Counted from the first letter of the stretch, positions 1 through 6,667 are shown. The stretch is 10,032 nucleotides of DNA from NORP181 sp047623555 (GCA_047623555.1 JBLHMP010000114.1:1-10032); one strand, 5' to 3'. The notes: generated from the letters alone by a model not told the origin. Translations and numbers: made by a program.

Positions 1-299
1 TCCCTGCCGATCAGGTCATCAGCAGTGTCACCGCAGACGGGCCTATGACACGCGCAAATGCCACGAGGCGATTGCCGCCCGAGATGCCCACGCGATGATT
101 CCGCAGAAGCCGCGTCGAAACGAAACCTCTCGGGATCATGCTGCGCATAACCCTGCCGGTCAGTGGATGCTTTGTATGAAACTACTCGGCAAATCGCTGA
201 TGGCGAGGGACTTCGAAAGGCAGGTCGCGGAAACCCTAGTCCGCATCGCTGAACCGCTACACTGCTCTTGGTATACCCGTCACTGAGCCGGTAGGCTAA
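1..299 (+). pseudogene. Decayed IS5-family transposase remnant (C-terminal part)
   Basis: This is a degraded DDE transposase fragment that runs off the left window edge. Frame 3 opens with PADQVISSVTADG (from base 3). The reading then continues one frame away as AYDTRKCHEAIAARDAHAMIP (from about base 42). It returns to frame 3 at 252 as NRYTALGIPVTEPVG, with a TAA at 297-299. These blocks match, from memory, the C-terminal signatures of IS5-type transposases (VTADGAYDTRKCH..., KLLG..LMARDF.RQVAE, ALGIPVTE.VG). The stretch between about residues 25 and 60 of the fragment is shortened, so the segment expected to carry the catalytic Glu (usually VETKMHC before KLLG) is lost. At least two frameshifts plus an internal deletion mean no active enzyme. 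The 63-codon open frame inside it (95-286) is not a gene in its own right. No clear terminal repeat was found downstream to about 345. Confidence 0.8.
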
Positions 300-410
300 G
301 TACGTCTGGGGAAAGGGCAAGAACATACTTCACCCCAAAGCCTCCTCAAACACTGCAAACATCAGTGGCGGGCTACAGCGGCACTTGGGGCGCTGCCCTA
401 AACCTCAAAA

Positions 411-466
411 TATTTGGAACGAGAAGAAATAGGAAGAACACTTTTACTTTCTTCTCGTCCTAAATA
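411..466. repeat. 19-bp inverted repeat between convergent 3' ends
   Basis: The arm at 411-429 (TATTTGGAACGAGAAGAAA) is the reverse complement of 448-466 with two mismatches, separated by an 18-nt AT-rich spacer (430-447). Transcribed, it could form a long hairpin. Each arm reads as a TATTT-GGA-CGAGAAGAAA motif pointing toward the other, so it may equally be two copies of a dispersed intergenic motif meeting tail to tail. I recall such motifs downstream of genes in Rhodobacteraceae; that point is memory, not evidence in this window. It lies between the IS5 remnant and the end of the ornithine cyclodeaminase gene. Confidence 0.75.
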
Positions 467-498
467 CCTCCGCCGGAGGCTGCCCGGTTTATCCGGGC
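467..498 (-). terminator. Two GC hairpins after ocd, probable terminator region
   Basis: Immediately after the minus-strand ocd stop there is a 6-bp stem GCCCGG/CCGGGC (482-487 with 493-498, loop TTTAT). A second GC palindrome, CCTCCG-C-CGGAGG (467-479), follows. Reading on the minus strand the stems are followed by TATTTAGG, not a long T-run. Intrinsic termination is therefore plausible but not classical. Confidence 0.5.
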
Positions 499-499
499 T

Positions 500-1543
500 T
501 TAGGGCGCGGCGCGTTGCACCATTCCAAACAGATCGCGTGGATCGTTGGGGTCGGCCAGAAGATCCAGATTATGGCATAGTCCGGTTTTGGCCAGTTGGT
601 CACGTACGTATCGCAGGGCACTGAAATCTTCGATGGCAAAGCCGACGCTGTCAAACAAGGTAATCTGCTGGCTGGATGTGCGTCCCTGTGCAGCGCCGGT
701 GATGACCTGCCATAGTTCGGTGATTTCGTGGTCCGGGGCCAATTGTTGAATTTCGCCTTCGACACGGGTTTGCGGCGGGTATTCCACAAAAATATCTGAT
801 CGGTGCAGGATCGCCGGGGCCAATTCGGTTTTGCCGGGGCAGTCGCCGCCGATGGCGTTGATATGTACGCCGGCACCTACCATGTTGTCCGTCAGGATTG
901 TCGCATATTGTTTGTCTGCCGTGCAGGTGGTCAGAATTTGCGCACCCTGAATGGCCTCTTCTGGCGAGCCGCAAGACACCACGTTCAAACCATGCTCGGC
1001 GAGGTTCGCCGCACATTTGGCCGTGGCCCCTGCGTCTATATCGTAAAGGCGAATGTTCTGGATGCCACAAATGGCCTTCATCGCGATGGATTGGAATTCT
1101 GATTGTGCACCATTGCCGATCATCGCCATGGTCACCGCATCCTTTGGCGCAAGATGGCGTGCGACCATGGCCGACGTTGCCGCCGTTCGCAAAGCCGTCA
1201 GAATGGTCATTTCACTGAGCAGTACCGGATAGCCCGTGGCCACATCCGCCAGCAGCCCAAAGGCGGTGACTGTTTGCAACCCCTCTGCGGTATTGCTTGG
1301 GTGGCCATTAACGTATTTGAAACCATAAACCTCACCATCTGAGGTTGGCATTAACTCGATCACACCTTCGGCGGAATGGCTGGCCAGACGTGGCGATTTT
1401 TCAAACAGTTCCCACCGTTTGAAGTCAGCCTCGATATAGTCGGCCAGACCACACAGCATTGGTTCCAATCCAATGTGGTGGATCAACTGCATCATGTGGT
1501 CGACGGATACAAACGGCACCAGGGCCTTGTCTGACGGGGTCAT
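500..1543 (-). CDS. Ornithine cyclodeaminase
   Basis: A 347-residue protein of the ornithine cyclodeaminase/mu-crystallin family. It should convert L-ornithine to L-proline plus ammonia in the cytoplasm with tightly bound NAD. The N-terminal half carries GFKYVNGHPSN (about 74-84), with Lys76 a likely substrate ligand, and TALRTAATSAMVARHLA (116-132). A Rossmann nucleotide-binding motif, MIGNGAQSEF, lies at 141-150, followed by the acidic end of the next strand, DID (168-170). HINAIGGDCPGKTEL (227-241) contains Asp234, matching the family's catalytic Asp. Length fits the family (about 330-360). The start at 1543 was chosen because AAGGAGA precedes it by a normal spacer; a longer in-frame start at 1597 would run into the arginase gene and has no better ribosome site. 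It lies 10 nt downstream of the arginase stop and is almost certainly co-transcribed. Specificity for ornithine over lysine or other amino acids rests on the arginase neighbour. Confidence 0.92.
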   Translation of the reverse strand: MTPSDKALVPFVSVDHMMQLIHHIGLEPMLCGLADYIEADFKRWELFEKSPRLASHSAEGVIELMPTSDGEVYGFKYVNGHPSNTAEGLQTVTAFGLLADVATGYPVLLSEMTILTALRTAATSAMVARHLAPKDAVTMAMIGNGAQSEFQSIAMKAICGIQNIRLYDIDAGATAKCAANLAEHGLNVVSCGSPEEAIQGAQILTTCTADKQYATILTDNMVGAGVHINAIGGDCPGKTELAPAILHRSDIFVEYPPQTRVEGEIQQLAPDHEITELWQVITGAAQGRTSSQQITLFDSVGFAIEDFSALRYVRDQLAKTGLCHNLDLLADPNDPRDLFGMVQRAAP

Positions 1544-1553
1544 CACGTTCTCC

Positions 1554-2486
1554 TTATACATAGGCGCGGGTGGGGCGGTCGAACACGCGGCGACCAAGGG
1601 CCGAGGCGGCCAGATCGACCATCACTTGGGCTGTGCGGCCGCGATCATCAAGAAACGGGTTCAGCTCAACAAGATCAAGCGAGGTCATCAACCCGCTATC
1701 ATGCAGCATTTCCATGACCAGATGCGCCTCGCGCAATGTCGCGCCGCCGGGCACCGTGGTGCCGACAGCCGGGGCAAAACTCGGGTCAAGGAAATCAACA
1801 TCCAGCGAGACATGCAGCAAGCCATTGGCAGCTGTGACACGATCGAGAAATGCGGCCAGCGGCCGGGCGATGCCGTTCTCATCAATGTCGCGCATGTCGT
1901 GGCGGTGGATTTTGGTCTGTTCCAATGCAGCGCGTTCTGCCGCATCGACCGACCGCAAACCCATGATACAGATGTTTTCCTGCGGCACCGGATTGGTGAT
2001 CTTGGGAAAGCCGCCAAACCCGGCGCGCCCGGTGACGTACCCCAAAGGCGTGCCGTGCAGATTACCCGACCCGGTGGTTGCAGGCGTGTGAAAATCGCTA
2101 TGGGCGTCCAGCCACAGCACAAACAACTGCCGGTTTTGCGTGGCCGCATGATTGGCCACCCCGGCGACCGATCCCAATGACAGGCTGTGATCACCGCCGA
2201 GAAAGATCGGCATGCCACGCTTCATCGCGTCCTCGGCGACGCGGGTCAGCCGGTTGGTCCAGCCGATGGTCTGGTTTAGCGCATGTAGCGCACCGGTGTC
2301 GGCAGGATCGTCCTGAGTGTGCGAGGCCGGGCTCAAATTGCCCATATCCTCAACCGGGTGGCCAAGGTCGCACAGGGCCTCGGTCAGACCGGCGGTGCGG
2401 TAAGAATCCGGCCCCATCAAACAGCCGGTACGACGTTTACCACTGTCGACAGGCGCCCCGATCAGGATGCAGGTTTTGCGTTTCAT
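1554..2486 (-). CDS. Arginase
   Basis: A 310-residue ureohydrolase that should hydrolyse L-arginine to L-ornithine and urea with a binuclear Mn centre. All metal ligands are visible: GGDHS (His100), WLDAHSDF (Asp127, His129, Asp131) and SLDVDFLDP (Asp229, Asp231). SGNLHGTP (140-147) is close to the arginase signature SGNLHGQP and supports arginase over agmatinase. VELNP (Glu274) corresponds to the guanidinium-binding Glu. Length is typical of the family. The start at 2486 follows GAGG with a short spacer (GAGGTCAAA-ATG); an upstream in-frame ATG at 2516 has no good ribosome site and lies in the probable promoter. It is the first gene of the arginase-ocd operon, is divergent from the Lrp regulator, and would feed ornithine directly to the next gene product. 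Confidence 0.93.
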   Translation of the reverse strand: MKRKTCILIGAPVDSGKRRTGCLMGPDSYRTAGLTEALCDLGHPVEDMGNLSPASHTQDDPADTGALHALNQTIGWTNRLTRVAEDAMKRGMPIFLGGDHSLSLGSVAGVANHAATQNRQLFVLWLDAHSDFHTPATTGSGNLHGTPLGYVTGRAGFGGFPKITNPVPQENICIMGLRSVDAAERAALEQTKIHRHDMRDIDENGIARPLAAFLDRVTAANGLLHVSLDVDFLDPSFAPAVGTTVPGGATLREAHLVMEMLHDSGLMTSLDLVELNPFLDDRGRTAQVMVDLAASALGRRVFDRPTRAYV

Positions 2487-2593
2487 TTTGACCTCATTTG
2501 GATGTGTTGAGACCAATATCGTTCAAATTGCGTTGAGACATAGCGGATAAATTGTGCATAATGGGCCTATATTGATCAAAACGGGCGGTAAAA
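2487..2593. promoter_or_regulatory. Shared control region of arginase operon and lrp-type gene
   Basis: This 107-bp divergent intergenic region is AT-richer than its flanks. For the regulator, TTGAGA (2533-2538) and CATAAT (2557-2562) are separated by 18 nt, a reasonable promoter. On the minus strand TTGATC and CACAAT, 17 nt apart, are a weaker candidate for arginase. Possible operators are an imperfect palindrome CAATAT-N5-AAATTG (2514-2530, 5 of 6 pairs), an imperfect palindrome centred on GGCC at 2557-2574 (6 of 9 pairs) overlapping the regulator's -10, and a direct repeat GTTGAGAC (2506-2513 and 2532-2539) spaced 26 bp. Lrp proteins usually bind several phased degenerate palindromes. Site assignment here is inference. 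Confidence 0.5.
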
Positions 2594-3019
2594 ATGGACA
2601 AAACGGACGAACGATTGATTGCCGCCCTTCGCCATGATGCACGCGCGTCGCTGTCTGATCTGGCGATACAGTTGAACCTGTCGCGCGCCACGGTGCGGGC
2701 GCGGATTGACCGGATGAAGCAGCGCGGCGATGTGGTCGGGTTCACGGTGGTGATGAAACAGGACACGCTGCGCGATCCGGTACGCGGGCTGATGATGATC
2801 GGCATCGAAGGGCGTGGCACTGAACGGATCATTCGTCAGTTGCAAGGGCTGGCAGAGGTGCGGGCGGTGCATTCAACCAACGGGCGCTGGGATGTGATTG
2901 TGGAATTGGGCACCGAAACGCTGGAGCTGCTGGATGCGGCTTTGGCGAAAATCCGGCGGTTTGACGGGGTGTCGACCAGTGAGACCAGTTTGTTGTTAGC
3001 GACGCGTAAGGCCGTTTGA
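2594..3019 (+). CDS. Lrp/AsnC-family transcriptional regulator
   Basis: A 141-residue regulator of usual family length. The N-terminus (1-50) is the winged helix-turn-helix: DERLIAALRHDARASLSDLA, then the recognition helix LSRATVRARIDRM (29-41) and GDVVGFTVV. The C-terminal half (about 63-140) is the effector-binding and oligomerisation (RAM) domain: an alternating beta-alpha pattern with GRWDVIVELG at 96-105 and a final ETSLLLATRKA strand. It is divergent from arginase-ocd, so the probable role is sensing arginine, ornithine or a related amino acid and controlling that operon and its own gene. The ligand is inferred from context. The ribosome site is weak (GGGCGG, 4 nt before ATG), which would suit a low-level regulator. 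The palindrome over its own -10 suggests autorepression. Confidence 0.9.
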   Translation: MDKTDERLIAALRHDARASLSDLAIQLNLSRATVRARIDRMKQRGDVVGFTVVMKQDTLRDPVRGLMMIGIEGRGTERIIRQLQGLAEVRAVHSTNGRWDVIVELGTETLELLDAALAKIRRFDGVSTSETSLLLATRKAV

Positions 3020-3435
3020 ATTTTCAGAAGTCTAGTTTGAAAAGCATCCAACACCAGACCCAGGGACGGGATACATTTATCAGAATGTCAGTCAATGACG
3101 CCACTGCACAGATAGTTGGCTTTGCGAACTTGCAAAAACGGCCCAGAGTTGAGCTAGATCACCGCCCCCTGCGCAGCAGTGGCCTGATTGTTCCGCGAAT
3201 TACAGAAGGCGAAACTGCCGCTCCTGAGGCAAGCCCAGCAATAGCGATTACACTGCTGTGTCAGATTGAACGATTACCGTGAGGCGCTGGAACTCTCTGT
3301 CATTAGATGCGCCTTACCAGATATTTGCGAAGCGGCGGGCCATTTGGATGATGGATTGGCCGCCGTTAAGGCAAAGCCAGACAGTTGGGTTGGTTGTGCA
3401 CGGTCTCTTTGATCTGATGAATAGAGTTAAGAAAC
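3020..3435. other. 416-bp stretch without a convincing gene
   Basis: No RNA gene, terminal repeat or well-supported CDS is visible here. Open frames on the plus strand (TTG start at 3016 to 3282, and one at 3279-3509) lack ribosome sites and protein character, and the second overlaps the 3' end of the next gene. One frame, open from 3245 to a TGA at 3410-3412, reads like real protein (LNDYREALELSVIRCALP, then DICEAAGHLDDGLAAVKAKP). It has no ATG and meets a stop on both sides, so it may be the remnant of an unidentified gene. Confidence 0.5.
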
Positions 3436-3951
3436 CTATCTGTTTTCAAGGAATTGGTAAGCCTCAAGAATGGTTGTGGTCAGCCCCTCAAAAAAGCCCG
3501 GCACACTGACATCAACAAGGCCTGCGGCGGGGTGCGCTTCATCGGTGATGATGTCTTGGGTTGGTTTCACAACAAAAAGAGTGCTCGGGTTTTTGAGCAA
3601 TTCTCGATAGCTCGCGCCGTTTCCGTGCTTTAGTACGTTGATCGCAAGATAATATTGATAAACTCTATCGGCGAGATCGGTTTGACCCGCGTCCAACAGC
3701 AAAGATTTCAATTTGCGGGAAAACGGGCCCCGCCGAAAGTGGTGCTGCATCCGGGCCTCAAAAACAGAAAAGATATCAACCGCGGCCAATTCAAGCGCAA
3801 CAGTCGCCCCGAGAAGGTCTTCGGCTTGGGCGTCGGACCCATTTTGCCCGTCCATAAGTTTCAAAACTTCTGAAATGCGATCTTGGTACGGCTTTGCATT
3901 GGTCTGCGCCTCTGCAACCAGTTCAAGTAAGCTTTGTGAAGCGGCCATCAT
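3436..3951 (-). CDS. Unrecognised 171-residue, mostly helical protein
   Basis: I do not recognise this family. The start is well supported: AAGGAG lies 5 nt before the first of two adjacent ATGs (3951 and 3948). Residues 1-120 look alpha-helical with amphipathic patterns (SLLELVAEAQ, DLLGATVALELAAVDIFSVF). They include a basic patch ARMQHHFRRGPFSRKLK (66-82) and a motif INVLKHGNGASYRELLK (104-120). The last 50 residues look more beta-like (TLFVVKPTQDI, GLVDVSV) and end in a helix, EAYQFLENR. There is no signal peptide or membrane segment. The helical layout with a conserved-looking Asn-x3-His (N105, H109) recalls HEPN-type domains, but this is a guess and the R-x(4-6)-H signature is not clearly present. 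It stands alone: flanking intergenic stretches are 416 and 274 bp. Confidence 0.72.
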   Translation of the reverse strand: MMAASQSLLELVAEAQTNAKPYQDRISEVLKLMDGQNGSDAQAEDLLGATVALELAAVDIFSVFEARMQHHFRRGPFSRKLKSLLLDAGQTDLADRVYQYYLAINVLKHGNGASYRELLKNPSTLFVVKPTQDIITDEAHPAAGLVDVSVPGFFEGLTTTILEAYQFLENR

Positions 3952-4225
3952 TCATTCTCCTTAAGGTATCCCCTCCCATAAGCTATCCGGCTAGGAATGC
4001 TAGGGGTGGGATCGGCCAATCCTGTTTGGAAAATTCGGATTTTGCGGTCAGATCTCGGGGTGGGTGTGACCGTCTGCTTTAAAGAACGTCTAACCAATCC
4101 TACGATCACAGCAATTGGCAACCATCCGCCTTTTCTACCGGTTGCTGCACTTTGTCGTGCATGTCTTGTTTGGGCTAGAATCTCCCATTTGATGGTTTTT
4201 GGTCAATGGACCTGCAACGCCAAAG
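3952..4225. other. Intergenic region between dsbB and the unknown gene
   Basis: This 274-bp region holds no supported gene. It should carry the promoter of the unknown minus-strand gene and the 3' untranslated end of the yqaA-dsbB operon. The only local symmetry I noted is CTAG-gaatg-CTAG near 3991-4003 and a small GGTC-aatg-GACC stem near 4201-4212. Neither has a T-run in the orientation needed for a terminator of dsbB. Confidence 0.4.
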
Positions 4226-4699
4226 CTATTTTGACCGGGCCGCTGCCAACCACAACAGCACCAACCCAAACGACGCAATCGCGTTCCAGCTGGCCATGGA
4301 CAGGGTGAACATCTCCCATGGGACTTCGTCACAACGCACCAGTGGGGCGGACATGATCTGGGCCAACAGGTCTTCGGCGCTTAGCCCGCCAATGGGGCCG
4401 GATGTGCAGGTGGTTGGGCCCTCCCACCAGCCGCGTTCAACCCCGGTGTGATAAAGGCCGACACCGGATGTGGTCAGTGCCGCCGCAGCCCCAAACAGGG
4501 GGAGGGCGCGACCGGGGACCTTTAGGGCAATGGCTCCGATGGCAATGGCAAGGGCATGCGGATAGCGTTGCCAGATGCACAGTTTACACGGGGCCATGCC
4601 GCCAATGTATTGAAAGGCCAGCGCCCCAAGCAACAAAGCAAGCGAGCCACCGGCAGCGGTCAGGATCAGTTGAGTACGGGTTAAATTTGAATATGTCAT
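4226..4699 (-). CDS. dsbB: Disulfide bond formation protein DsbB
   Basis: A 157-residue inner-membrane thiol oxidase that should reoxidise periplasmic DsbA and pass electrons to quinone. Four hydrophobic segments are visible (about 11-32, 48-60, 65-83 and 133-153). The first periplasmic loop carries the redox pair in PCKLCIWQRYPH (Cys38, Cys41), followed by the typical WQRYPH. The second pair lies in the large periplasmic loop: Cys98 (TTCTSG) and Cys123 (VRCDE). Length is close to E. coli DsbB (about 176) but on the short side, as in alphaproteobacterial members. The start ATG overlaps the stop of the upstream yqaA-like gene in ATGA (4696-4699), so translation is probably coupled. No dsbA is in the window. 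Confidence 0.93.
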   Translation of the reverse strand: MTYSNLTRTQLILTAAGGSLALLLGALAFQYIGGMAPCKLCIWQRYPHALAIAIGAIALKVPGRALPLFGAAAALTTSGVGLYHTGVERGWWEGPTTCTSGPIGGLSAEDLLAQIMSAPLVRCDEVPWEMFTLSMASWNAIASFGLVLLWLAAARSK

Positions 4700-5274
4700 A
4701 GGTATTTTACCACAGCAAAGCCACCAAACAGCAGCAAGACAAACAAGATGAACATAAGACCCAATCGCTTTTCTATGAAAACACGAATGGGTGCGCCAAA
4801 GGTTTTGAGCAACCCGGCGACAATATAGAACCGCAACGCACGGGCAAGGATCGAGGTGGCGACAAAGGTGGCAAACGGCATGCCGGTCCAGCCGGACATG
4901 ATGGTGATCACCTTGAACGGGAACGGCGTGATGCCAGCGGTCAGCACCGCCCAGAACCCGAAATCGTTGAATTTGGTGTTGAACGCGGCAATTGCTTCGC
5001 CTTTGCCCATGGCCGACAGGACCGGCATACCGATGCTGTCAAAGGCAAAGGCGCCGATCACGTAGCCCAGCATGCCGCCCAGAACCGACGCCACCAGTGC
5101 AACGGTCGCAATCAACCAGGCGCGCGACGGGCGGGCCAGGATCATCGGGATCATCAGCACGTCCGGCGGGATCGGGAATACCGAACTTTCCAGAAAGGCG
5201 ATGACTGCCAATGCCCATAACGCGTGGGGATGATCGGCAAGACGCATGGTCCAGTTGTATAAACGTTGCAACAT
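4696..5274 (-). CDS. YqaA-type DedA/SNARE-associated membrane protein
   Basis: A 192-residue integral membrane protein of the DedA superfamily, nearer to the YqaA subgroup. Visible marks are AFLESSVFPIPPDVLMIPMIL (26-46) with Glu29 and the FPIPPD turn, the glycine-rich GGMLGYVIGAFAFDS (66-80), and GITPFPFKVITIMSG (114-128), which replaces the classical F-x3-R-x-x-PG DedA motif. ARALRFYIVAGLL (144-156) and a final hydrophobic segment (172-189) follow. DedA relatives act in undecaprenyl-phosphate or phospholipid movement and membrane homeostasis; YqaA's own substrate is not established. The gene is first in a two-gene operon with dsbB (4-bp overlap). No strong ribosome site precedes ATG 5274; an internal ATG at residue 10 is an alternative. 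A TATAAT overlaps the start codon but has no matching -35. Confidence 0.85.
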   Translation of the reverse strand: MLQRLYNWTMRLADHPHALWALAVIAFLESSVFPIPPDVLMIPMILARPSRAWLIATVALVASVLGGMLGYVIGAFAFDSIGMPVLSAMGKGEAIAAFNTKFNDFGFWAVLTAGITPFPFKVITIMSGWTGMPFATFVATSILARALRFYIVAGLLKTFGAPIRVFIEKRLGLMFILFVLLLFGGFAVVKYL

Positions 5275-5434
5275 TATAAGAGGTCCACGCCAGTCTGCCG
5301 GGTTTCAGGTCGTACAATCCAAGACCACGCCGAGCGATGCAGGTCAACCAAGGCAACAAAATTCGCCGGGCAGGGCGATTGAGTGTTTTTGGCTCTGGAC
5401 GTTGTTGCAGACTGGGGTTACATGCATCCAACGT

Positions 5435-5520
5435 GCCCAAGTGGCGGAATGGTAGACGCAGGGGATTCAAAATCCCCCGTCCTAACGGATGTGCCGGTTC
5501 GAGTCCGGCCTTGGGTACCA
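5435..5520 (+). tRNA. tRNA-Leu (anticodon CAA)
   Basis: An 86-nt class II tRNA. The acceptor stem GCCCAAG (5435-5441) pairs with CTTGGGT (5510-5516), the first pair being G-T. The anticodon stem GGGGA (5461-5465) pairs with TCCCC (5473-5477) around the loop TTCAAAA, giving anticodon CAA at 5468-5470 (Leu, UUG codons). A variable arm CGTCCTAACGGATGT, the T stem-loop GCCGGTTCGAGTCCGGC, discriminator A and encoded CCA (5518-5520) follow. The gene is intact. An integrase-bearing element begins directly downstream, so its 3' end is the probable attachment site. The long minus-strand open frame across it (5039-5536) is an artefact. Confidence 0.97.
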
Positions 5521-5596
5521 AATTTGCATAGTGCAAAGTCGCATAAAATCGTATAACTTACTACTAAACATACGTTTTTATGCGACTTCGCAAATT
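5494..5596. other. Probable left attachment site (attL) with strong inverted repeat
   Basis: The tRNA 3' end passes straight into element DNA. At 5536-5554 and 5570-5588 there is a 19-bp inverted repeat with one mismatch (AAGTCGCATAAAAtCGTAT and its complement) around a 15-nt loop. Farther out, AATTTGC (5521-5527) pairs with GCAAATT (5590-5596). A smaller perfect repeat, TTTGCA-tag-TGCAAA, occupies 5523-5537 right after the CCA. These could be integrase core or arm sites, or a transcription stop for the tRNA. The attL call rests on the tRNA-integrase arrangement; the matching attR copy of the tRNA 3' end is not in the window, so the exact core is unknown. Confidence 0.6.
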
Positions 5597-5627
5597 CGTT
5601 GCAGTACGTCCCCCCCCGAGTACGCCT

Positions 5628-5682
5628 GCAAATTACTATGGATTACGATGGAATTACTGTATGGGCGGCGAAATTACTGTAC
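5628..5682. repeat. Helically phased ATTAC repeats before integrase
   Basis: ATTAC occurs at 5632-5636, 5642-5646, 5653-5657 and 5673-5677, each in an (A)ATTACtrTgg-like context; two copies share the 10-mer AATTACTGTA. Start-to-start spacing is 10, 11 and 20 bp, about one, one and two helical turns, so all lie on one face of the DNA. GCAAATT at 5628-5634 is another copy of the heptamer at 5590-5596. Position between the attachment site and the integrase start suggests arm-type integrase or excisionase binding sites. Confidence 0.55.
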
Positions 5683-5691
5683 TTTCGCCCT

Positions 5692-6667
5692 ATGGCTACC
5701 TTCGTAAAAACAGATTCTGGCAGATGGCAGGCGCAAGTTGCCCGCAAAGGTATTCGGAGAGCGCAGACGTTTGCAACAAAGATACAGGCAAAAGACTGGG
5801 CTGCGGGCGTAGAGCATAAAATTAGCACAGAACAGATAGTGGACGCTGTCCACAAGCCCACTGGCGTCGTTGCTGATATATTCCTTAGATACGAACGGGA
5901 CGTAAGCCGAAAGAAGGCTGGCGCGCGCTGGGAAGCCTTGCAGATAAAGCAGTTGTGTCTGCTTGATCTGGGGCGGTGCAAATTGTCTGAGGTCTCCAAA
6001 TTTGACATAATCACGTGGCGGGATGATCGGCTAAAATCGGTGCAGGGTTCCACGGTCAGCCGCGAAATGCCCCTTGTGTCCAGCGTCTTTAATATCGCGC
6101 GCCATGAGTGGGGGCTGATAGATCACAATCCATGCCATAGGGTAAAGTGACCGAAAGAAAACCCGCCTCGTGATCGGAGGATCACAAAAGACGAAATAAA
6201 GGCGATTGGTATTTCATCGGGCTTCAATGACAGTGCCGCAACAGCGGTTTCCCACCGTACCATGATCGCATTTCTTTTTGCGATTGAGACAGGTATGCGC
6301 GCGGGTGAGATAACCGGATTGCAGAGTTGTAATATCCATATTGATAAGCGGTTCGTTCACTTGCCAGTAACAAAGAACGGCTCTGCCCGTGATGTGCCGC
6401 TTTCCAGTCGCGCGGTCGAATTGCTGGGATACCTGCCAGAATCCAAGTTATGCTTTGACCTGACTCCACGGCAACTGGACGCAAATTTCAGAAAGATAAA
6501 GTCGCGGACATCAATTGTTGATCTGCACTTTCATGATACCAGACACGAGGCGACAACACGGCTTTCCAAAAAAACTGGGCGTTTTGGCCCTTGCGAGAAT
6601 GATAGGCCACAAAGACCTGAAAATGTTACAGATTTACTACAATGAATCTGCCGAGGAAATGTCTTAG
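5692..6667 (+). pseudogene. Tyrosine-recombinase integrase, disrupted
   Basis: This would be an approximately 324-residue phage-type tyrosine integrase. The N-terminal arm-binding part reads MATFVKTDSGRWQAQVARKG with RRAQTFATKIQAKDWA; a core-binding SAM-like domain spans about 56-150. Codon 153 is an in-frame TGA (6148-6150), and the same frame resumes with PRDRRITKDEIKAIG. The catalytic domain keeps TGMRAGEI (Arg203), TKNG (Lys228) and HDTRH (His281, Arg284). At 6568-6574 an A7 run adds one base: the unshifted frame ends at 6645, while dropping one A gives LGVLALARMIGHKDLKMLQ then IYYN with His306 and the nucleophile Tyr315, ending EEMS. All six catalytic residues survive, so decay is recent. 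ATG 5692 was chosen because MATF-K-xxGRWQ is the typical integrase opening; the frame extends upstream to a TTG at 5599. The IS element begins in its stop codon. Confidence 0.88.

Noticed and set aside
460..1102. Several overlapping frames on both strands inside ocd
   Set aside because: All are shadows of the ornithine cyclodeaminase gene and show no protein family character.
1473..2180. 235-codon plus-strand open frame
   Set aside because: It lies opposite arginase and ocd, which have complete catalytic motifs and good ribosome sites; this is a shadow frame of GC-rich coding DNA.
3016..3282. 88-codon frame with a TTG start overlapping the lrp stop
   Set aside because: It has no ribosome site, unconvincing composition and no recognisable motif; the overlap with the regulator's stop looks accidental.
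4135..4332. 65-codon minus-strand frame after dsbB
   Set aside because: It overlaps the dsbB 3' end in another frame and is rich in Cys, Trp and Pro without any motif.
5039..5536. 165-codon minus-strand open frame across the tRNA
   Set aside because: It is antisense to tRNA-Leu and overlaps yqaA in another frame. The NLVPKAGLEPAHPLG-like opening is a well-known artefact of reading tRNA-Leu backwards.
5628..5682. CRISPR-like short repeats
   Set aside because: Repeats are only 5-10 bp with 10-20 bp spacing and no uniform spacers; phased protein-binding sites explain them better.
6145..6150. Stop-codon reassignment or recoding (TGA in integrase, TAA in transposase)
   Set aside because: Two different stops in two mobile-element genes, with all housekeeping genes normal, point to ordinary nonsense mutations.
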